A stretch of 64,000 nucleotides of DNA from Massilia phosphatilytica. Its GTDB lineage: Bacteria > Pseudomonadota > Gammaproteobacteria > Burkholderiales > Burkholderiaceae_D. Below the pieces are notes generated by a model, which was not told the DNA's origin, searched no databases, and saw only the letters and a program-made list of their open reading frames with translations. The stretch lies in NCBI RefSeq assembly GCF_002968015.1, contig NZ_PUIP01000004.1:186001-250000 (forward strand), in the 5' to 3' direction. The position numbers were made by a program, and so were the translations under genes. Shown in pieces: positions 1 through 9,655 of the stretch (its first letter is position 1; every line of letters begins with the position of its first letter).

Positions 1-395
1 TTGGCCGGCAGCGCCGTCCACACGACCGCCTCCACGTCCCGTTCCTTCATCCAGCCGGCGATGCATGCCACGATGGCCGGCGGCGTCGGTGCGGGCAGGC
101 CGGGCGGCACCGGGTCGGGCAGGCTGCCCACCCATTGCGGACACTCCAGCCGGATCTTTTCGCGCTGGCGCAGCATCTCGCGGGCCTCGTGGAGGTCGTC
201 CGTGTCCAGCCGCGCCCAGCGCGTGGGCACGGGCGGTGCCGGTGCGTGCAGCACGAGGGCCAGTTCGGCGCTGTCGTCGCTGTTGCGCACGAATTCGAGC
301 GGCAGGGAGGGCCCATCCGGCTGCCAGCCGGAAGCCAGCTTCAACGGTCCGGGTTCCCAGATCAGGGAACCCCAGGCGATGCACGCGATCTTCAC
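1..395 (-). CDS. Partial hypothetical protein (WGSLIW N-terminus)
   Basis: This is the N-terminal part of a minus-strand gene that runs off the left edge of the window; about 131 codons are present with no stop. I place the start at the GTG ending at 395 because GAAAGGA lies about seven bases upstream. The product begins VKIACIAWGSLIWEPGPLKL. A hydrophobic strand followed by a GSL motif is reminiscent of the gamma-glutamylcyclotransferase-like fold (usual motif YGSL), but this is only a resemblance. The rest is hydrophilic with a W-x-R-L-D-T-D-D segment. Many Burkholderiales carry proteins of this kind without assigned function. It is divergent from the flavin hydroxylase gene. Function unknown. 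Confidence 0.7.
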   Translation of the reverse strand, partial: MKIACIAWGSLIWEPGPLKLASGWQPDGPSLPLEFVRNSDDSAELALVLHAPAPPVPTRWARLDTDDLHEAREMLRQREKIRLECPQWVGSLPDPVPPGLPAPTPPAIVACIAGWMKERDVEAVVWTALPA

Positions 396-513
396 GATAC
401 GGTCCTTTCCTCTAGCGAACCCGGCCGGACCATTGTAGCGGGACGCGCGTAACATACTGTATCGTTGCGGTGCGCGGCGGCTTTCCTGTCATTCATTCCA
501 GTAAGGAGGCGGC

Positions 514-2037
514 ATGGACGAGACTGAAGTATTGATCGCGGGTGCCGGACCGACCGGCCTCGTACTGGCCCTGTGGCTCGTGCGCCAGGGCGTAAATGTG
601 CGGATCGTGGACCGGAGCGCGGAACCCGGCACGAGCTCGCGCGCGATGGCGGTGCAGGCGCGGACGCTGGAACTGTACCGCCAGCTCGACCTCGTGGACG
701 AGATCGTGGCGGGCGGTCTGCGCAACCCGGCCATCAACCTGTGGGTGAAAGGCGAACGGCGCGCGCGTCTGTCGTTCCGCGATGCCGGCTGCGAACTGAC
801 GCCGTACCCGTTCGTGCTGATCTATCCGCAGGACCGCCACGAGCGGGTGCTCGTGCGCAGGCTGGAAGAGGCGGGCGTGACGGTCGAGCGCAATACCGAG
901 CTGCTCGGCTTCGAGCAGGATGCATCCGGCGTCACGGCGCGGCTGCGCGGCCCGGCGGGCGAATCCGTGTGCCGCGCCGCATGGCTGGCCGGCTGCGACG
1001 GCGCCCATTCCACCGTGCGCCATCAGCTGGGTACCGGTTTCGAGGGCGGCACGTACCATCACACGTTCTATGTGGCCGACGTGCAAGTGAGCGGACCGGC
1101 CGCCAACGGCGAAATCCACGTGTCGCTGGAGGATGGCGATTTCGCCGCCCTGTTCGCGTACGACCAGCACGGCAATGGCCGCCTGATCGGCGCGGTGCGC
1201 GATGCGGAAGTGCGCGAAGGCCACACGCTGGCCTTCGACGACGTGCGCCAACGCGCGATCGCGAGCCTGGGCCTGAAGATCGGTCAGGTGAACTGGTTTT
1301 CCACGTACCGCGTGCATCACCGCGTGACAGGCCACTACCGGTCCGGACGCGCGCTGCTGCTGGGCGACGCGGCCCACGTCCACAGCCCGGCCGGCGGCCA
1401 GGGCATGAACACGGGGATCGGCGACGCGGTCAACGTCGCGTGGAAGCTGGCCCACGTGCTGCGCGGGTGCGCGCCCGAGACGCTCATCGATACCTACGAA
1501 ACCGAGCGCAAGGCGTTCGCCCGCAAGCTCGTGGAGACGACGGACCGCGCGTTCTCGTTCGTCGTCGCCGAGGGCGGATTCGCCGACTTCGTGCGCACCC
1601 ACATCGCGCCCCTGTTCGCGTCGGCCGCGTACGGCATCGAACCGGTCCGCGCATTCATGTTCCGGGTGGTGTCGCAGATGGGCATCCATTATCCCGACAG
1701 CGCCCTGTCCGCGGGCAGCGCGGGCCACGTGCACGGCGGCGACAGGCTGCCGTGGACGGGCTACGGCGGCGGCCCGGACAACCACGCGCCGCTGGCGGCA
1801 ATCGCGTGGCAGGTGCACGTGTACGGCGAGGTGGCGCCAGCGCTCCAAACCTGGTGCGCTGGACGCGGCATCGCACTCTGGCGCTACGACTGGTGCGACG
1901 CCTGCCAGGCAGCCGGTCTCGTGCGCGACGCGGCCTACCTCGTGCGTCCGGACACCTACGTCGCGCTGGTGGACCGCGCGGGCGAGCGCGACACGCTGGA
2001 GGCCTATTTCACCACGCGCGGCATCCACCCGGCCTAG
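514..2037 (+). CDS. FAD-dependent aromatic monooxygenase
   Basis: This 507-residue protein belongs to the PHBH-like flavin hydroxylases, which use NADPH and O2 to hydroxylate phenolic or related aromatic substrates in the cytoplasm. The Rossmann dinucleotide motif GAGPTG is at residues 10-15, the CDG motif that contacts FAD and NAD(P)H at 161-163, and GDAAH with the following P-x-G-G-Q-G-M-N stretch begins at 284. Length is normal for the family. The start follows a near-perfect AAGGAGG. It stands alone, with no ring-cleavage or transport genes beside it, so the substrate cannot be assigned; tailoring of a secondary metabolite or drug inactivation (Rox-like) are alternatives. Its TAG stop lies in the same CTAG as the stop of convergent metE. 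Confidence 0.9.
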   Translation: MDETEVLIAGAGPTGLVLALWLVRQGVNVRIVDRSAEPGTSSRAMAVQARTLELYRQLDLVDEIVAGGLRNPAINLWVKGERRARLSFRDAGCELTPYPFVLIYPQDRHERVLVRRLEEAGVTVERNTELLGFEQDASGVTARLRGPAGESVCRAAWLAGCDGAHSTVRHQLGTGFEGGTYHHTFYVADVQVSGPAANGEIHVSLEDGDFAALFAYDQHGNGRLIGAVRDAEVREGHTLAFDDVRQRAIASLGLKIGQVNWFSTYRVHHRVTGHYRSGRALLLGDAAHVHSPAGGQGMNTGIGDAVNVAWKLAHVLRGCAPETLIDTYETERKAFARKLVETTDRAFSFVVAEGGFADFVRTHIAPLFASAAYGIEPVRAFMFRVVSQMGIHYPDSALSAGSAGHVHGGDRLPWTGYGGGPDNHAPLAAIAWQVHVYGEVAPALQTWCAGRGIALWRYDWCDACQAAGLVRDAAYLVRPDTYVALVDRAGERDTLEAYFTTRGIHPA

Positions 2038-4367
2038 GCGGCGCGCGGGTGGGCGCCGGCCACCTCGTCGCGCAGCAGCCGCGCCGCCGCCACCATGTTG
2101 CGCAGCGCCGCCTCCGTCTCGGGCCAGGCACGCGTCTTGAGGCCGCAGTCCGGGTTGACCCACAGCCGGTCGGCCGGCACGACGGCACCCGCCTTGCGCA
2201 ACAGGCGCACCATGTCGGACGTCGCCGGCACGCGCGGGGAGTGGATGTCGTACACGCCCGGGCCGATCTCGTTCGGGTAGGCGAACGCGCCGAATCCGGC
2301 CAGCAATTCCATGTCGGAGCGGCTCGTCTCGATCGTGATCACGTCGGCATCGAGCGCGGCGATGGCCGGCAGGATGTCGTTGAACTCGGCGTAGCACATG
2401 TGGGTGTGGATCTGCGTCGTGTCCGCGACGCCGCTGGCGGCGATGCGGAACGCGCGGCCGGCCCAGTCCAGGTAGGCGTCGCGGCTCGCGCGGCGCAGCG
2501 GCAGGCCTTCGCGCAGCGCCGGCTCGTCGATCTGCACGATGCCGATGCCGGCCCGTTCCAGGTCGCAGACTTCGGCGCGGATCGCCAGCGCGATCTGGGC
2601 GCAGGTGAGGGCGCGCGGCTGGTCGTCGCGCACGAACGACCATTGCAGGATGGTCACCGGCCCCGTCAGCATGCCCTTCATCGGTTGCCGCGTGAGGCTT
2701 TGCGCGTAGCTTGTCCACGCCACCGTCATCGGCGCGGGACGGGCCACGTCGCCGTACAGCACGGGCGGTTTCACGCAGCGCGAGCCGTACGACTGCACCC
2801 AGCCGTTGGCGCTGAACGCGAAACCGTCCAGCTGTTCGCCGAAATACTCGACCATGTCGTTGCGCTCGGCCTCGCCGTGCACGAGCACGTCCAGGCCCAG
2901 GTCTTCCTGGACGCGCACGGCGTGGGCGATCTCGGCGCGCATCGCGGTGTCGTAGGCGGCATCCGCCAGTTCGCCGCGGCGCCACGCCGCGCGCGCCGCG
3001 CGGATCGCGGGGGTCTGCGGGAACGAGCCGATCGTGGTCGTGGGGAACGCGGGCAACTGGAAGCGGGAACGCTGCACGGCCTGGCGCTGCGCGAACGTCG
3101 ATGCGCGGCGGTCGGCCTCCGCAGGCAGCGCGGACAAGGCCGCGGCCACGTCGGGGCGCGACACGCGCGGGCTGGCGCGGCGGGCGGCCAGTGCGGCGCG
3201 GGCGGCGGCCAGGTCCATCGCAACGGCCTGCTCGCCCGTCGCCAGCGCCTGCTTCAGGATGCGCAGCTCGTTCAGCTTCTCGCGGGCGCCGGCCAGCCAT
3301 GTGCGCAGTTCGGCGTCGAGGGCGGCGTCGTGCGCGAGCGTGAACGGGACGTGGAGGAGCGAGCACGAAGGCGCGAGCCACACGGCGCCGGCACGGCGCT
3401 CGAGCACGGGACGCAGGCGTTCCAGGCAGGCGTCGAGGTCGGCGCGCCAGATGTTGCGGCCGTCGACGATGCCGACCGACAGCACCTTGTGGTCCGGCAG
3501 CCAGTCCGCGACGGGACGCAGCTCTTCCGGCGCACGCACGCCGTCCACGTGCAGGCCCGCGACGGGCAGCTTGCATGCGAGGCTGAGGTTTTCCTGCAGC
3601 GGCGAGAAATACGTGGCCAGCAGCAGCGGCACGCCCGCGCCGTGCAGCAGGTGATAGGCGCGCTCGAAAGCGAGCGACCAGTCGCCCGGCAGGTCCAGGC
3701 CCAGGATCGGCTCGTCCAGCTGCACCCATTCGGCACCCGCGGCCTTCAGGCGGGCCAGCAGGTCGCAGTAGAGCGGCAGCAGCGACTCCAGCAGGGCGAG
3801 GCGGTCGGCCCCGTCCTTGGCCTTGCCCAGCCATAGGAACGACAGCGGCCCGACCAGCGTGACCTTGACGGCGTGGCCCAGCGTGCGCGCCTGCCCCACC
3901 TGGTCCAGCAGGCGGTCCGCCGCCAGTTCGAAGCGCGTGGCAGCGTCGAATTCCGGCACGAGGTAGTGGTAGTTCGTGTCGAACCACTTGGTCATTTCCA
4001 GTGCGGGCTTGCCGTGTGCGTCGGCATGGCCGCAGCCGCAGTCGTCGTGCGCCTCGGTGGCCACGCCCCGCGCCAGCGTGAACAGCCGTTGCAGCGGAGT
4101 TTCCGTGCCGGTGAAGCCGAAGCGCGCGGGGGCGCAGCCGAACAGCAGCACGTGGTCGGCCACCTGGTCGTAGAACGCGAAGTCGCCCACGCTGACGAAG
4201 TCCAGGCCAGCCGCCCGCTGCTCGGCCCAGTGGCGCGCGCGCAGGTCGGCGGCGACGCCTTCCAGCGCCTGTTCGTCGATCTCGCCGCGCCAGTGACGCT
4301 CCAGCGCAAATTTCAGCTCGCGCTGCGCGCCGATGCGGGGATAACCGAGAATATGAGTTTTGATCAT
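2034..4367 (-). CDS. metE: Cobalamin-independent methionine synthase MetE
   Basis: MetE transfers a methyl group from 5-methyltetrahydropteroyltriglutamate to homocysteine, the last step of methionine synthesis in the cytoplasm. The 777 residues contain both barrel domains (roughly 1-320 and 430-755). All four zinc ligands can be located by alignment with the E. coli enzyme: H656 and C658 (HTHMC), E680 (TIETS) and C741 (NPDCG); H709 matches the catalytic histidine. The protein opens with the typical [12 protein letters not shown] sequence. It is divergent from metR, its expected activator, across a 95-bp control region. Convergence with the flavin hydroxylase is so tight that the two TAG stops share one CTAG. 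Confidence 0.98.
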   Translation of the reverse strand: MIKTHILGYPRIGAQRELKFALERHWRGEIDEQALEGVAADLRARHWAEQRAAGLDFVSVGDFAFYDQVADHVLLFGCAPARFGFTGTETPLQRLFTLARGVATEAHDDCGCGHADAHGKPALEMTKWFDTNYHYLVPEFDAATRFELAADRLLDQVGQARTLGHAVKVTLVGPLSFLWLGKAKDGADRLALLESLLPLYCDLLARLKAAGAEWVQLDEPILGLDLPGDWSLAFERAYHLLHGAGVPLLLATYFSPLQENLSLACKLPVAGLHVDGVRAPEELRPVADWLPDHKVLSVGIVDGRNIWRADLDACLERLRPVLERRAGAVWLAPSCSLLHVPFTLAHDAALDAELRTWLAGAREKLNELRILKQALATGEQAVAMDLAAARAALAARRASPRVSRPDVAAALSALPAEADRRASTFAQRQAVQRSRFQLPAFPTTTIGSFPQTPAIRAARAAWRRGELADAAYDTAMRAEIAHAVRVQEDLGLDVLVHGEAERNDMVEYFGEQLDGFAFSANGWVQSYGSRCVKPPVLYGDVARPAPMTVAWTSYAQSLTRQPMKGMLTGPVTILQWSFVRDDQPRALTCAQIALAIRAEVCDLERAGIGIVQIDEPALREGLPLRRASRDAYLDWAGRAFRIAASGVADTTQIHTHMCYAEFNDILPAIAALDADVITIETSRSDMELLAGFGAFAYPNEIGPGVYDIHSPRVPATSDMVRLLRKAGAVVPADRLWVNPDCGLKTRAWPETEAALRNMVAAARLLRDEVAGAHPRAA

Positions 4368-4462
4368 GTTGTTGCCTCATCTGGATGAATAGTCTTGTCA
4401 TCATCGATGAGCGACCGGCATAATTCAAACGAATTATTTTTCTGTCCAGATGAATTCCGCTC
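4368..4462. promoter_or_regulatory. metE-metR divergent control region
   Basis: This 95-bp gap separates metE from metR. It holds the perfect inverted repeat TAATTC-N4-GAATTA at 4421-4436. Two similar direct elements, CTGGATGAAT near 4381 and CCAGATGAAT near 4446, lie on either side. The family MetR site is TGAA-N5-TTCA; the nearest match is TGAATTCCGCTCA at 4451-4463, overlapping the metR start codon, which has one mismatch in the second half-site. Assignment to MetR is inferred from gene order. Confidence 0.6.
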
Positions 4463-5401
4463 ATGCCGACCTCGATCCTCGACCTGCGCCACCTGCGCAC
4501 CTTACTGGCCCTCCTCGAATCCGGGAGCGTGTCGCGCGCGGCGGCGCTGCAGAACGTGACACAATCCGCGCTGTCGCACCAGCTCAAGGCGCTGGAAGAG
4601 TTCTACGGGTTGACGCTGTTCGAACGCAAGTCGGCGCCCGTCGCGTTCACGCCCGCCGGGCGGCGCCTGCTGGAGCTGGCGCAGGATGTGATCCCGGCCG
4701 TGGACAAGGCCGAGCGCGACGTCGCGCGCCTGACGGGCCACGGCGCGGGCAAGCTGCGCATCGCGGTCGAATGCCACACTTGCTTCGACTGGCTGATGCC
4801 GTCGATGGACGCGCTGCGCCTGCGCTGGCCTGAAGTCGAGCAGGACATCGTCTCCGGCTTCCAGTCCGACCCGGTCGGCCTGCTGCACCAGGACCGGGCC
4901 GACGTCGCCATCGTGTCCGAGGTCGATGCGGACGAGCGCGACGTGGGCGTCCATCCGCTGTTCGAGTTCGACATCGTCGCGATCCTGCCGCTGGGCCATC
5001 CGCTGCTGGCGCGCGAGCACCTCGTGGCGGCCGATTTCGCGGACCAGACGCTGATCACGTACCCGGTGCCGGACGAGATGCTCGACCTCGTGCGCCAGGT
5101 ACTGCGGCCCGCGGGCGTGGAACCGCCGCGCCGCACGACGGAACTGACGGTGGCGATGCTGCAACTGGTGGCGAGCGGACGGGGTTTCGCGGCACTGCCG
5201 CTGTGGGCCGTGCAGACGTATCTGCAGCGCGGCTACGTGGCGCAGCAGCGCATCGGGGAGGGCGGTTTGACGGGGCGCCTGTACGCGGTGACGCGCCAGG
5301 CGAAACAGGGAGCGGGTCGCGACGACGCCTACCTGGACGACTTCGTGCAGGTGATGCGTGAGACGTCGCTGCGGACCTTGCCGGGAATAAGGCTGCTGTG
5401 A
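4463..5401 (+). CDS. metR: LysR-type regulator MetR
   Basis: This 312-residue LysR-type activator controls methionine genes with homocysteine as coinducer. The winged helix-turn-helix occupies about residues 8-65 (ESGSVSRAAALQNVTQSALS). The effector domain begins at about 95 with IAVECHTCFDWLMP, a signature of MetR proteins that distinguishes it from generic LysR members. Divergent placement next to metE is the classical arrangement and supports the call. Downstream it faces the DUF805 gene with only ten bases between stops. No strong Shine-Dalgarno is visible before the ATG; the adjacent TGAATTCCGCTCA element overlaps the start and could allow autoregulation (inference). Confidence 0.95.
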   Translation: MPTSILDLRHLRTLLALLESGSVSRAAALQNVTQSALSHQLKALEEFYGLTLFERKSAPVAFTPAGRRLLELAQDVIPAVDKAERDVARLTGHGAGKLRIAVECHTCFDWLMPSMDALRLRWPEVEQDIVSGFQSDPVGLLHQDRADVAIVSEVDADERDVGVHPLFEFDIVAILPLGHPLLAREHLVAADFADQTLITYPVPDEMLDLVRQVLRPAGVEPPRRTTELTVAMLQLVASGRGFAALPLWAVQTYLQRGYVAQQRIGEGGLTGRLYAVTRQAKQGAGRDDAYLDDFVQVMRETSLRTLPGIRLL

Positions 5402-5411
5402 ACCGCCTCCG

Positions 5412-5747
5412 TCAGACCGCGTAGGCCGGCGCGGCGCCGTAGCGGTTCGGGCGGCTGTCCTGGGCCAGGAACACGATCAGTACGATGGCGCCGATGAGCG
5501 GCAGGAAGTATAGCAGCTGCCACCAGCCGCTGCGGTCCGTGTCGTGCAGGCGGCGCGTCGCGGCCGCGATCGACGGCAACAGCGTCGCCAGCGAGAACAC
5601 GATTGACAGGGTCGTGCTGATCTGGCCGAGGATCAAGCTGGCGATGAGGATGAACAGGGCGAACCACCAGTACTCGGAACGGCGCGCCGTGCCGTCGAAA
5701 CTGGCGTATTTCTGGAAGCAGGTCTGGATGGATTCGATGAACGTCAT
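5412..5747 (-). CDS. DUF805 membrane protein
   Basis: This small inner-membrane protein (111 residues from the chosen start) belongs to the DUF805 family. After an N-terminal segment with the family motif F-x-G-R/T-A-R-R-S-E-Y-W-W (about 17-29) it has transmembrane helices at roughly 30-50, 52-72 and 88-105, and a hydrophilic loop RRLHDTDRSGWW, the most conserved part of the family. I chose the ATG ending at 5747 because GAGG lies just upstream and an upstream extension would add 21 residues of unlikely sequence. The family has no established biochemical role. Confidence 0.85.
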   Translation of the reverse strand: MTFIESIQTCFQKYASFDGTARRSEYWWFALFILIASLILGQISTTLSIVFSLATLLPSIAAATRRLHDTDRSGWWQLLYFLPLIGAIVLIVFLAQDSRPNRYGAAPAYAV

Positions 5748-5888
5748 GGTGTCCTCGTGAGGTAAGTTCGCTGGCATCGTACGCGAAATCCCGCCCGACA
5801 AACTCACCAATCCTCACGCTCCGTACCGTTCATCCGTGCGTCATCCGGATGGCTTATAGTTACGGCGAAAACATGGATCGGAGTAAGC

Positions 5889-6752
5889 ATGCGGTACACC
5901 CTCGCGTCGTCTGCCGGCAAGGGCCGGACCAACGAAGACCTCGTCGTCGTGTACGAGCGCGACGGCTTCACGGACCTCTTGCTGATGGATGGCGCGACGC
6001 CGCTGACGCCGGACCGTTGCGTGGCGGCCGGCGCCAGCGATCCGGCCTGGTTCGTGCGCCGCTTCGTCCAGGACCTGGGCCGCGTGCTGCGCGCGGACGG
6101 CAGCCAGGAAGCGCTCGTGCTGGAAGCGCTGGACCACACGCGGGCCGCGTACCGTGCCGCCGGCGGCCACGCCGGCGTGCCGCCGTACGCTTGGCCCATC
6201 GCGACGCTCGCGTGGGTGCGCGTGTCCGACCCCGATACCCATGGCGCGCACACGCTGGACCTGTTCTGCCTCGGCGACAGCAAGATCCTGCTGCAGCACC
6301 CGGACGGTGCCGTCTCCGATCTCGACCCGTTCGAGAATCCGCAGGAACAGGCGACGCAGGCGGCGGTCGCCGCGCTCGTCGCCGAGGGCATCCTGGATCC
6401 GGCCGAGCGCTGGACTCGGCTGCTGCCGATGCTGCGCGCGCGCCGCCATGAGCAGAACACGGCGGCCCGTCCCGCGGTGCTGTGCCTGGAGCCGCGCGGC
6501 CCGTTCGCGGCGCGCACGGCGCGCGCGACGGTGCCCGCCGGCGCACTGCTGCTGGTGCTGAGCGACGGGTTGTACCGCCTGGTCGACACCTACGGCCTGC
6601 ATTCGGACGACAGCCTGCTGGACGCGTGCCGCGCGCGCGGGCTGGACGCGCTGCTGGACGAGCTGCGCGGGTTCGAGGCCGGCAAGGAGGCCGCCGGCCT
6701 GGCGGCGAAGTCGGCGGACGACGCGTCCGCCATCGTATGGCGGTTTATGTGA
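5889..6752 (+). CDS. PP2C-like protein phosphatase
   Basis: This 287-residue protein resembles metal-dependent PP2C Ser/Thr phosphatases. Metal-binding positions are recognisable: GRTNED at 12-17, MDGAT at 33-37, SDG at 225-227 and ADDAS at 276-280, in the family order. The central part is divergent, so it may act on an unusual target or be a pseudo-phosphatase. No kinase partner is adjacent. It is followed 19 bp downstream by an NTF2-like gene with a strong ribosome site, so the two are probably one transcript. Confidence 0.75.
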   Translation: MRYTLASSAGKGRTNEDLVVVYERDGFTDLLLMDGATPLTPDRCVAAGASDPAWFVRRFVQDLGRVLRADGSQEALVLEALDHTRAAYRAAGGHAGVPPYAWPIATLAWVRVSDPDTHGAHTLDLFCLGDSKILLQHPDGAVSDLDPFENPQEQATQAAVAALVAEGILDPAERWTRLLPMLRARRHEQNTAARPAVLCLEPRGPFAARTARATVPAGALLLVLSDGLYRLVDTYGLHSDDSLLDACRARGLDALLDELRGFEAGKEAAGLAAKSADDASAIVWRFM

Positions 6753-6771
6753 AACGAGGAAGGAGAGCCCG

Positions 6772-7167
6772 ATGTCCCATACCTGCATCGCACCGGCCGC
6801 CCTGGCCCTGATCGAACGCTACGTGGCCGCGTACAACGACTTCGACGTCGACGGCATGCTCGATACGCTGGCGCCCGACGTCCGTTTCGAGAACTGGTCC
6901 GGCGGCCAGCTGACCGCCTCCTGCGACGGCCGCGACGCCTTCCGCGTGCTGGCGGAACAGGCGAAGACGATGTTCGCCGAGCGCGAGCAGCGGGTGACGG
7001 CGCTCGCACCCCGCGGCGACACGCTCGTTGCCGCGGTCGCCTGGCGCGGCCAGCTCGCCGTCGACCTGCCCGGCGGCCCGCCGGCCGGTACGCGCCTGGC
7101 GCTGCGGGGCGAATCGGAATTCGTCATGCGCGATGGGCAACTCGCACTCGTCGTCGACCGCAGCTGA
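6772..7167 (+). CDS. NTF2/SnoaL-like protein
   Basis: This 131-residue protein has the layout of the SnoaL/NTF2-like cone fold: an N-terminal helix with ERYVAAYNDFDVDGM (about 15-29), then strands including LAPDVRFENW and a C-terminal sheet ending ESEFVMRDGQLALVVDRS. Members act as small-molecule isomerases or hydrolases or as binding modules; sequence alone does not decide. An AGGAAGGAGAG stretch upstream is an excellent ribosome site. It sits 19 bp after the PP2C-like gene. There is no signal peptide, so it should be cytoplasmic. Confidence 0.75.
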   Translation: MSHTCIAPAALALIERYVAAYNDFDVDGMLDTLAPDVRFENWSGGQLTASCDGRDAFRVLAEQAKTMFAEREQRVTALAPRGDTLVAAVAWRGQLAVDLPGGPPAGTRLALRGESEFVMRDGQLALVVDRS

Positions 7168-7399
7168 ACCGTTCGTCTTGTCGAACTGGCGTGGAAAAAA
7201 TCAGACGAATTTGCGGAATTTGACCTTGGTTAGATCTGGCTCATGGATTTGTATAGCCAGGAGGTGTAATCTGATCTTTTGCCTCAGCACAATGTAGATT
7301 GTCTGGGTAGCATCGGATACACGGGAAATCCATTCGTGTCGCGGGTTTCTCCAGCTCCATATTATGATTGGCTTATTCATAACACATGAAAGGACTTCC

Positions 7400-7561
7400 A
7401 TGAACCACGATGCAGGATTCCGCGTTTCCCGCCTGGAGGAACAAAAACAGCGCGCCCGCCGCGTGCGCATCGGCGTGATGATCGTGCTGTGCGCGTTGCC
7501 CGTGGCGATGGCGCTGGCCAAGACCGGCGTCACTGCTCTGGTACGTGTATCCGCGCTTTGA
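7400..7561 (+). CDS. Small single-pass membrane peptide
   Basis: This 53-codon frame begins at an ATG preceded by AAAGGA. The product has a basic amphipathic N-terminus (VSRLEEQKQRARRVR) and one hydrophobic segment at about 23-41 (IGVMIVLCALPVAMALA), typical of small inner-membrane proteins. The 232 bases upstream (7168-7399) are AT-richer than the surroundings and carry no gene I can support. Its last 32 bases overlap the 3' end of the convergent DUF817 gene. No family is recognised. Confidence 0.5.
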   Translation: MNHDAGFRVSRLEEQKQRARRVRIGVMIVLCALPVAMALAKTGVTALVRVSAL

Positions 7562-8318
7562 CGTGCTTGAGGTTCGCGACGATCGTGAACGTCATGATGA
7601 CCAGTAGCGACCACGAACTCCACTTGCTGACGTGTACTGCCGACCAGGCCCCCAGCTGGTTCGGATAACGCCACAACCCCCAGAACGTGCTCAGGTTCTC
7701 TGCCAGCCAGATGAAGAACCCGGTCAGCACGAATCCCAGTAGCAACGGCATGCGCCGCTCGCGGTCCAGTGGGCGGAAGCTGACGGTCGTGCGGGCGTAG
7801 AGCCCCAGCGCGACGGCCGCCAGGTACCAGCGCGCGTCGCCCAGCGCGTGGTGGGTAAAAAAATTCAGGTAAATCAGCAGCGCGACGAGCGCGGCCATCC
7901 AGTAGGGCGGATGGTGCCGCACGCGCAGGTCCAGCAGGCGCCACGCCTGGATGATGTAGCTGCCCACGGCCGCATACATGAACCCCGAGAACAGCGGCAC
8001 GCCCCATAGCTTCGTGTAAGCGAAGTCCGGGTAGCTCCACGACTTGATCCCGTTCGACGTCTTGAACGCTTCCAGCGCGAAGCCGAGCACGTGGAACAGG
8101 CAGATCGCCTTCAGTTCGTCGCGGGTTTCCAGGCCGCTCTTCAGCATCCACGCCTGGATCGCCAGCGCCGCCACGAGCAGCAGGTCGTAGCGCGGCACGC
8201 CGAACAGGCCGGCGCGCGGCACCAGCAGGACGCAGGTGAAGAACAGCCCCGCGAACAGGCACGCCCGCGCTTCCTTGAGACCGAACATGACGAATTCGAG
8301 CAGGAAGCGGCGCACCAT
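7530..8318 (-). CDS. DUF817 integral membrane protein
   Basis: This 262-residue polytopic membrane protein has about eight hydrophobic segments and matches the DUF817 family, including the recognisable stretches KTSNGIKSWSYPDFAY and WLAENLSTFWGLWRYPNQ. Function is unknown. It begins six bases after the stop of the MshP-like gene, so it is probably the last gene of the minor-pilin operon, although the family is not known to take part in pilus assembly. Its 3' end overlaps a small convergent membrane-peptide gene by 32 bases. Confidence 0.85.
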   Translation of the reverse strand: MVRRFLLEFVMFGLKEARACLFAGLFFTCVLLVPRAGLFGVPRYDLLLVAALAIQAWMLKSGLETRDELKAICLFHVLGFALEAFKTSNGIKSWSYPDFAYTKLWGVPLFSGFMYAAVGSYIIQAWRLLDLRVRHHPPYWMAALVALLIYLNFFTHHALGDARWYLAAVALGLYARTTVSFRPLDRERRMPLLLGFVLTGFFIWLAENLSTFWGLWRYPNQLGAWSAVHVSKWSSWSLLVIMTFTIVANLKHVKARIHVPEQ

Positions 8319-8324
8319 GGCGTC

Positions 8325-8792
8325 TCAGTAGCAGTCGGAACCGTTGGAAGCGACGCAGATCGACGCGCTGCGCTTGCGCTCGACGTAGTCCGGGTTGGCG
8401 AGGTCCGCATTGGTGCCCGGGCATGTGGCGGCGTTGCAGGCGACAGCGGTGAGCTCGAAAATGGTCTTCTTGACCGAGCTGCCGTCGTCCGCCCGCCCTT
8501 CGTCGAAGGTCTGCATCGTGCAACCCACGTTCACGACGAAGCCGGTGTCCGGCTTGAAGTCCGGCACGGCCTTCACGGTATCGCAGTTGGTGTCCTTGGG
8601 TTTCAGCTTGTAGAACGCCCATTCGAGCCCCGTGCGCGCGGCCTGGCTCGCGCGCGTGCCGAGCACCGCCTGATTGACGGTGACCTGCTCCGTGTCCGAC
8701 AGGCGCAGCACGGCAAGCGCGAAGCCGGCCAGCACGACGAGGAAGATGATGGCCGCGATGTATGCGAACCCGCCCGCGCGCCGGGCCGTCAT
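8325..8792 (-). CDS. MshP-like minor pilin component
   Basis: This 155-residue protein starts with RRAGGFAYIAAIIFLVV, a prepilin-like leader ending in Gly-Phe followed by a long hydrophobic helix. It lacks the usual glutamate at mature position 5, as in the PilX/GspK/MshP class that sits at the tip of the pseudopilus. The C-terminal part has paired cysteines, probably disulfides. The ATG overlaps the stop of the preceding MshO-like gene by four bases (ATGA), showing translational coupling. It probably helps initiate assembly of an MSHA-like type IV pilus at the inner membrane. Confidence 0.75.
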   Translation of the reverse strand: MTARRAGGFAYIAAIIFLVVLAGFALAVLRLSDTEQVTVNQAVLGTRASQAARTGLEWAFYKLKPKDTNCDTVKAVPDFKPDTGFVVNVGCTMQTFDEGRADDGSSVKKTIFELTAVACNAATCPGTNADLANPDYVERKRSASICVASNGSDCY

Positions 8793-9655
8793 GGCGTGTT
8801 CTCCACGTGCGCGCCCATCGTCAGCCGGGCCGTTTCGCCGCCTTCCGCCAGGCCCAGGCGTAATTGCATGTAGCCGCTCTGCTGCGTGACGCCCTGGCTT
8901 TCGCGGTACAGGATGTTGCAGTCGCTGACCTTGGCGACGAGGACTGCGGGTCCCGTCGGGCAGTTTGCCGGTTGTGCGACGCTGGGTGTGTAGCCGGTCA
9001 CACGGTAGATGACGCCCGTGCCCGTGCCGTTGGCGTCCGTGCCCGGTTTCGTGCAGGTGTAGGTGACGGCCCGTTCCGCCGCCGGGATGACGACGAAGCG
9101 GCCGCCTTCGTAGCCGGGCGGAGCGGTCACCGTCGGGTCGACGGTGATCGTGTTCCGGCCCCGGGCGACCGGGTCGGCGTTGCCCGCAGCCACGGTGTTG
9201 ATCGGCCAGCGGTTGGCGCCATCGTAGACGTCGCTGCCGTTCGCGTTGCCGATGAAGACGAAATCGCCCCTGACGACGCTGGGGTCGACGGCCGTCAGCG
9301 TATCGAACTTGTTCGTGGGATTGTCGCGGTCCAGGGCATAGCCGGCCGGGTTCGCCGGATCGGAATAATCCGGCGCCATGCGGAACCGCCCGCCGTCCTT
9401 GGTCGGCACGAACTCGATGCACTGGTTCTGCGTGTCCGCCATGTAGCGCAGCGAGTTCGGCACGGCCGCGTGCACTTCCGTGATGATGCGGCGCAGTGCG
9501 GCATCGGCCTGGCTCGTCAGGTTCGCGCGCTGGCGGATCGCGAGATAGGATTGCATGGCCGGGCGGACCCGCAGGACCAGGATGCCGGCGATGACGCCGA
9601 CGAGGACCATCACGATGATCAGTTCGACGAGGGTGAAGCCGCGCTGGCGTGTCAT
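8789..9655 (-). CDS. MshO-like prepilin protein
   Basis: This 288-residue protein has a class III prepilin leader (MTRQRGFTLVELIIVM) with the peptidase site between G and F and the conserved Glu at mature position 5. The large C-terminal domain (to about 288) has several cysteines and an MshO/PulJ-like layout. It is coupled at both ends: its ATG overlaps the MshD-like stop and its own stop overlaps the MshP-like start, four bases each. Role: minor pilin of an MSHA-type pilus (inference from order and size). Confidence 0.8.
   Translation of the reverse strand: MTRQRGFTLVELIIVMVLVGVIAGILVLRVRPAMQSYLAIRQRANLTSQADAALRRIITEVHAAVPNSLRYMADTQNQCIEFVPTKDGGRFRMAPDYSDPANPAGYALDRDNPTNKFDTLTAVDPSVVRGDFVFIGNANGSDVYDGANRWPINTVAAGNADPVARGRNTITVDPTVTAPPGYEGGRFVVIPAAERAVTYTCTKPGTDANGTGTGVIYRVTGYTPSVAQPANCPTGPAVLVAKVSDCNILYRESQGVTQQSGYMQLRLGLAEGGETARLTMGAHVENTP

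Noticed and set aside
1-438. Plus-strand frame of 145 codons at the left edge
   Set aside because: The minus-strand frame from the GTG at 395 has a ribosome site and protein-like composition; the plus frame is Ser/Arg-rich shadow.
493-4587. Very long open frames antisense or out of frame to clear genes (also 573-3836, 21294-24389, 35675-39454, 43768-47070)
   Set aside because: They overlap metE, GH92, GGDEF-EAL or GH94 genes with full motif support, and translate to arginine- and histidine-rich sequence typical of GC-rich shadow frames.
7201-7377. Minus-strand 59-codon frame in the AT-richer gap
   Set aside because: No ribosome site and no family resemblance; composition does not look coding.
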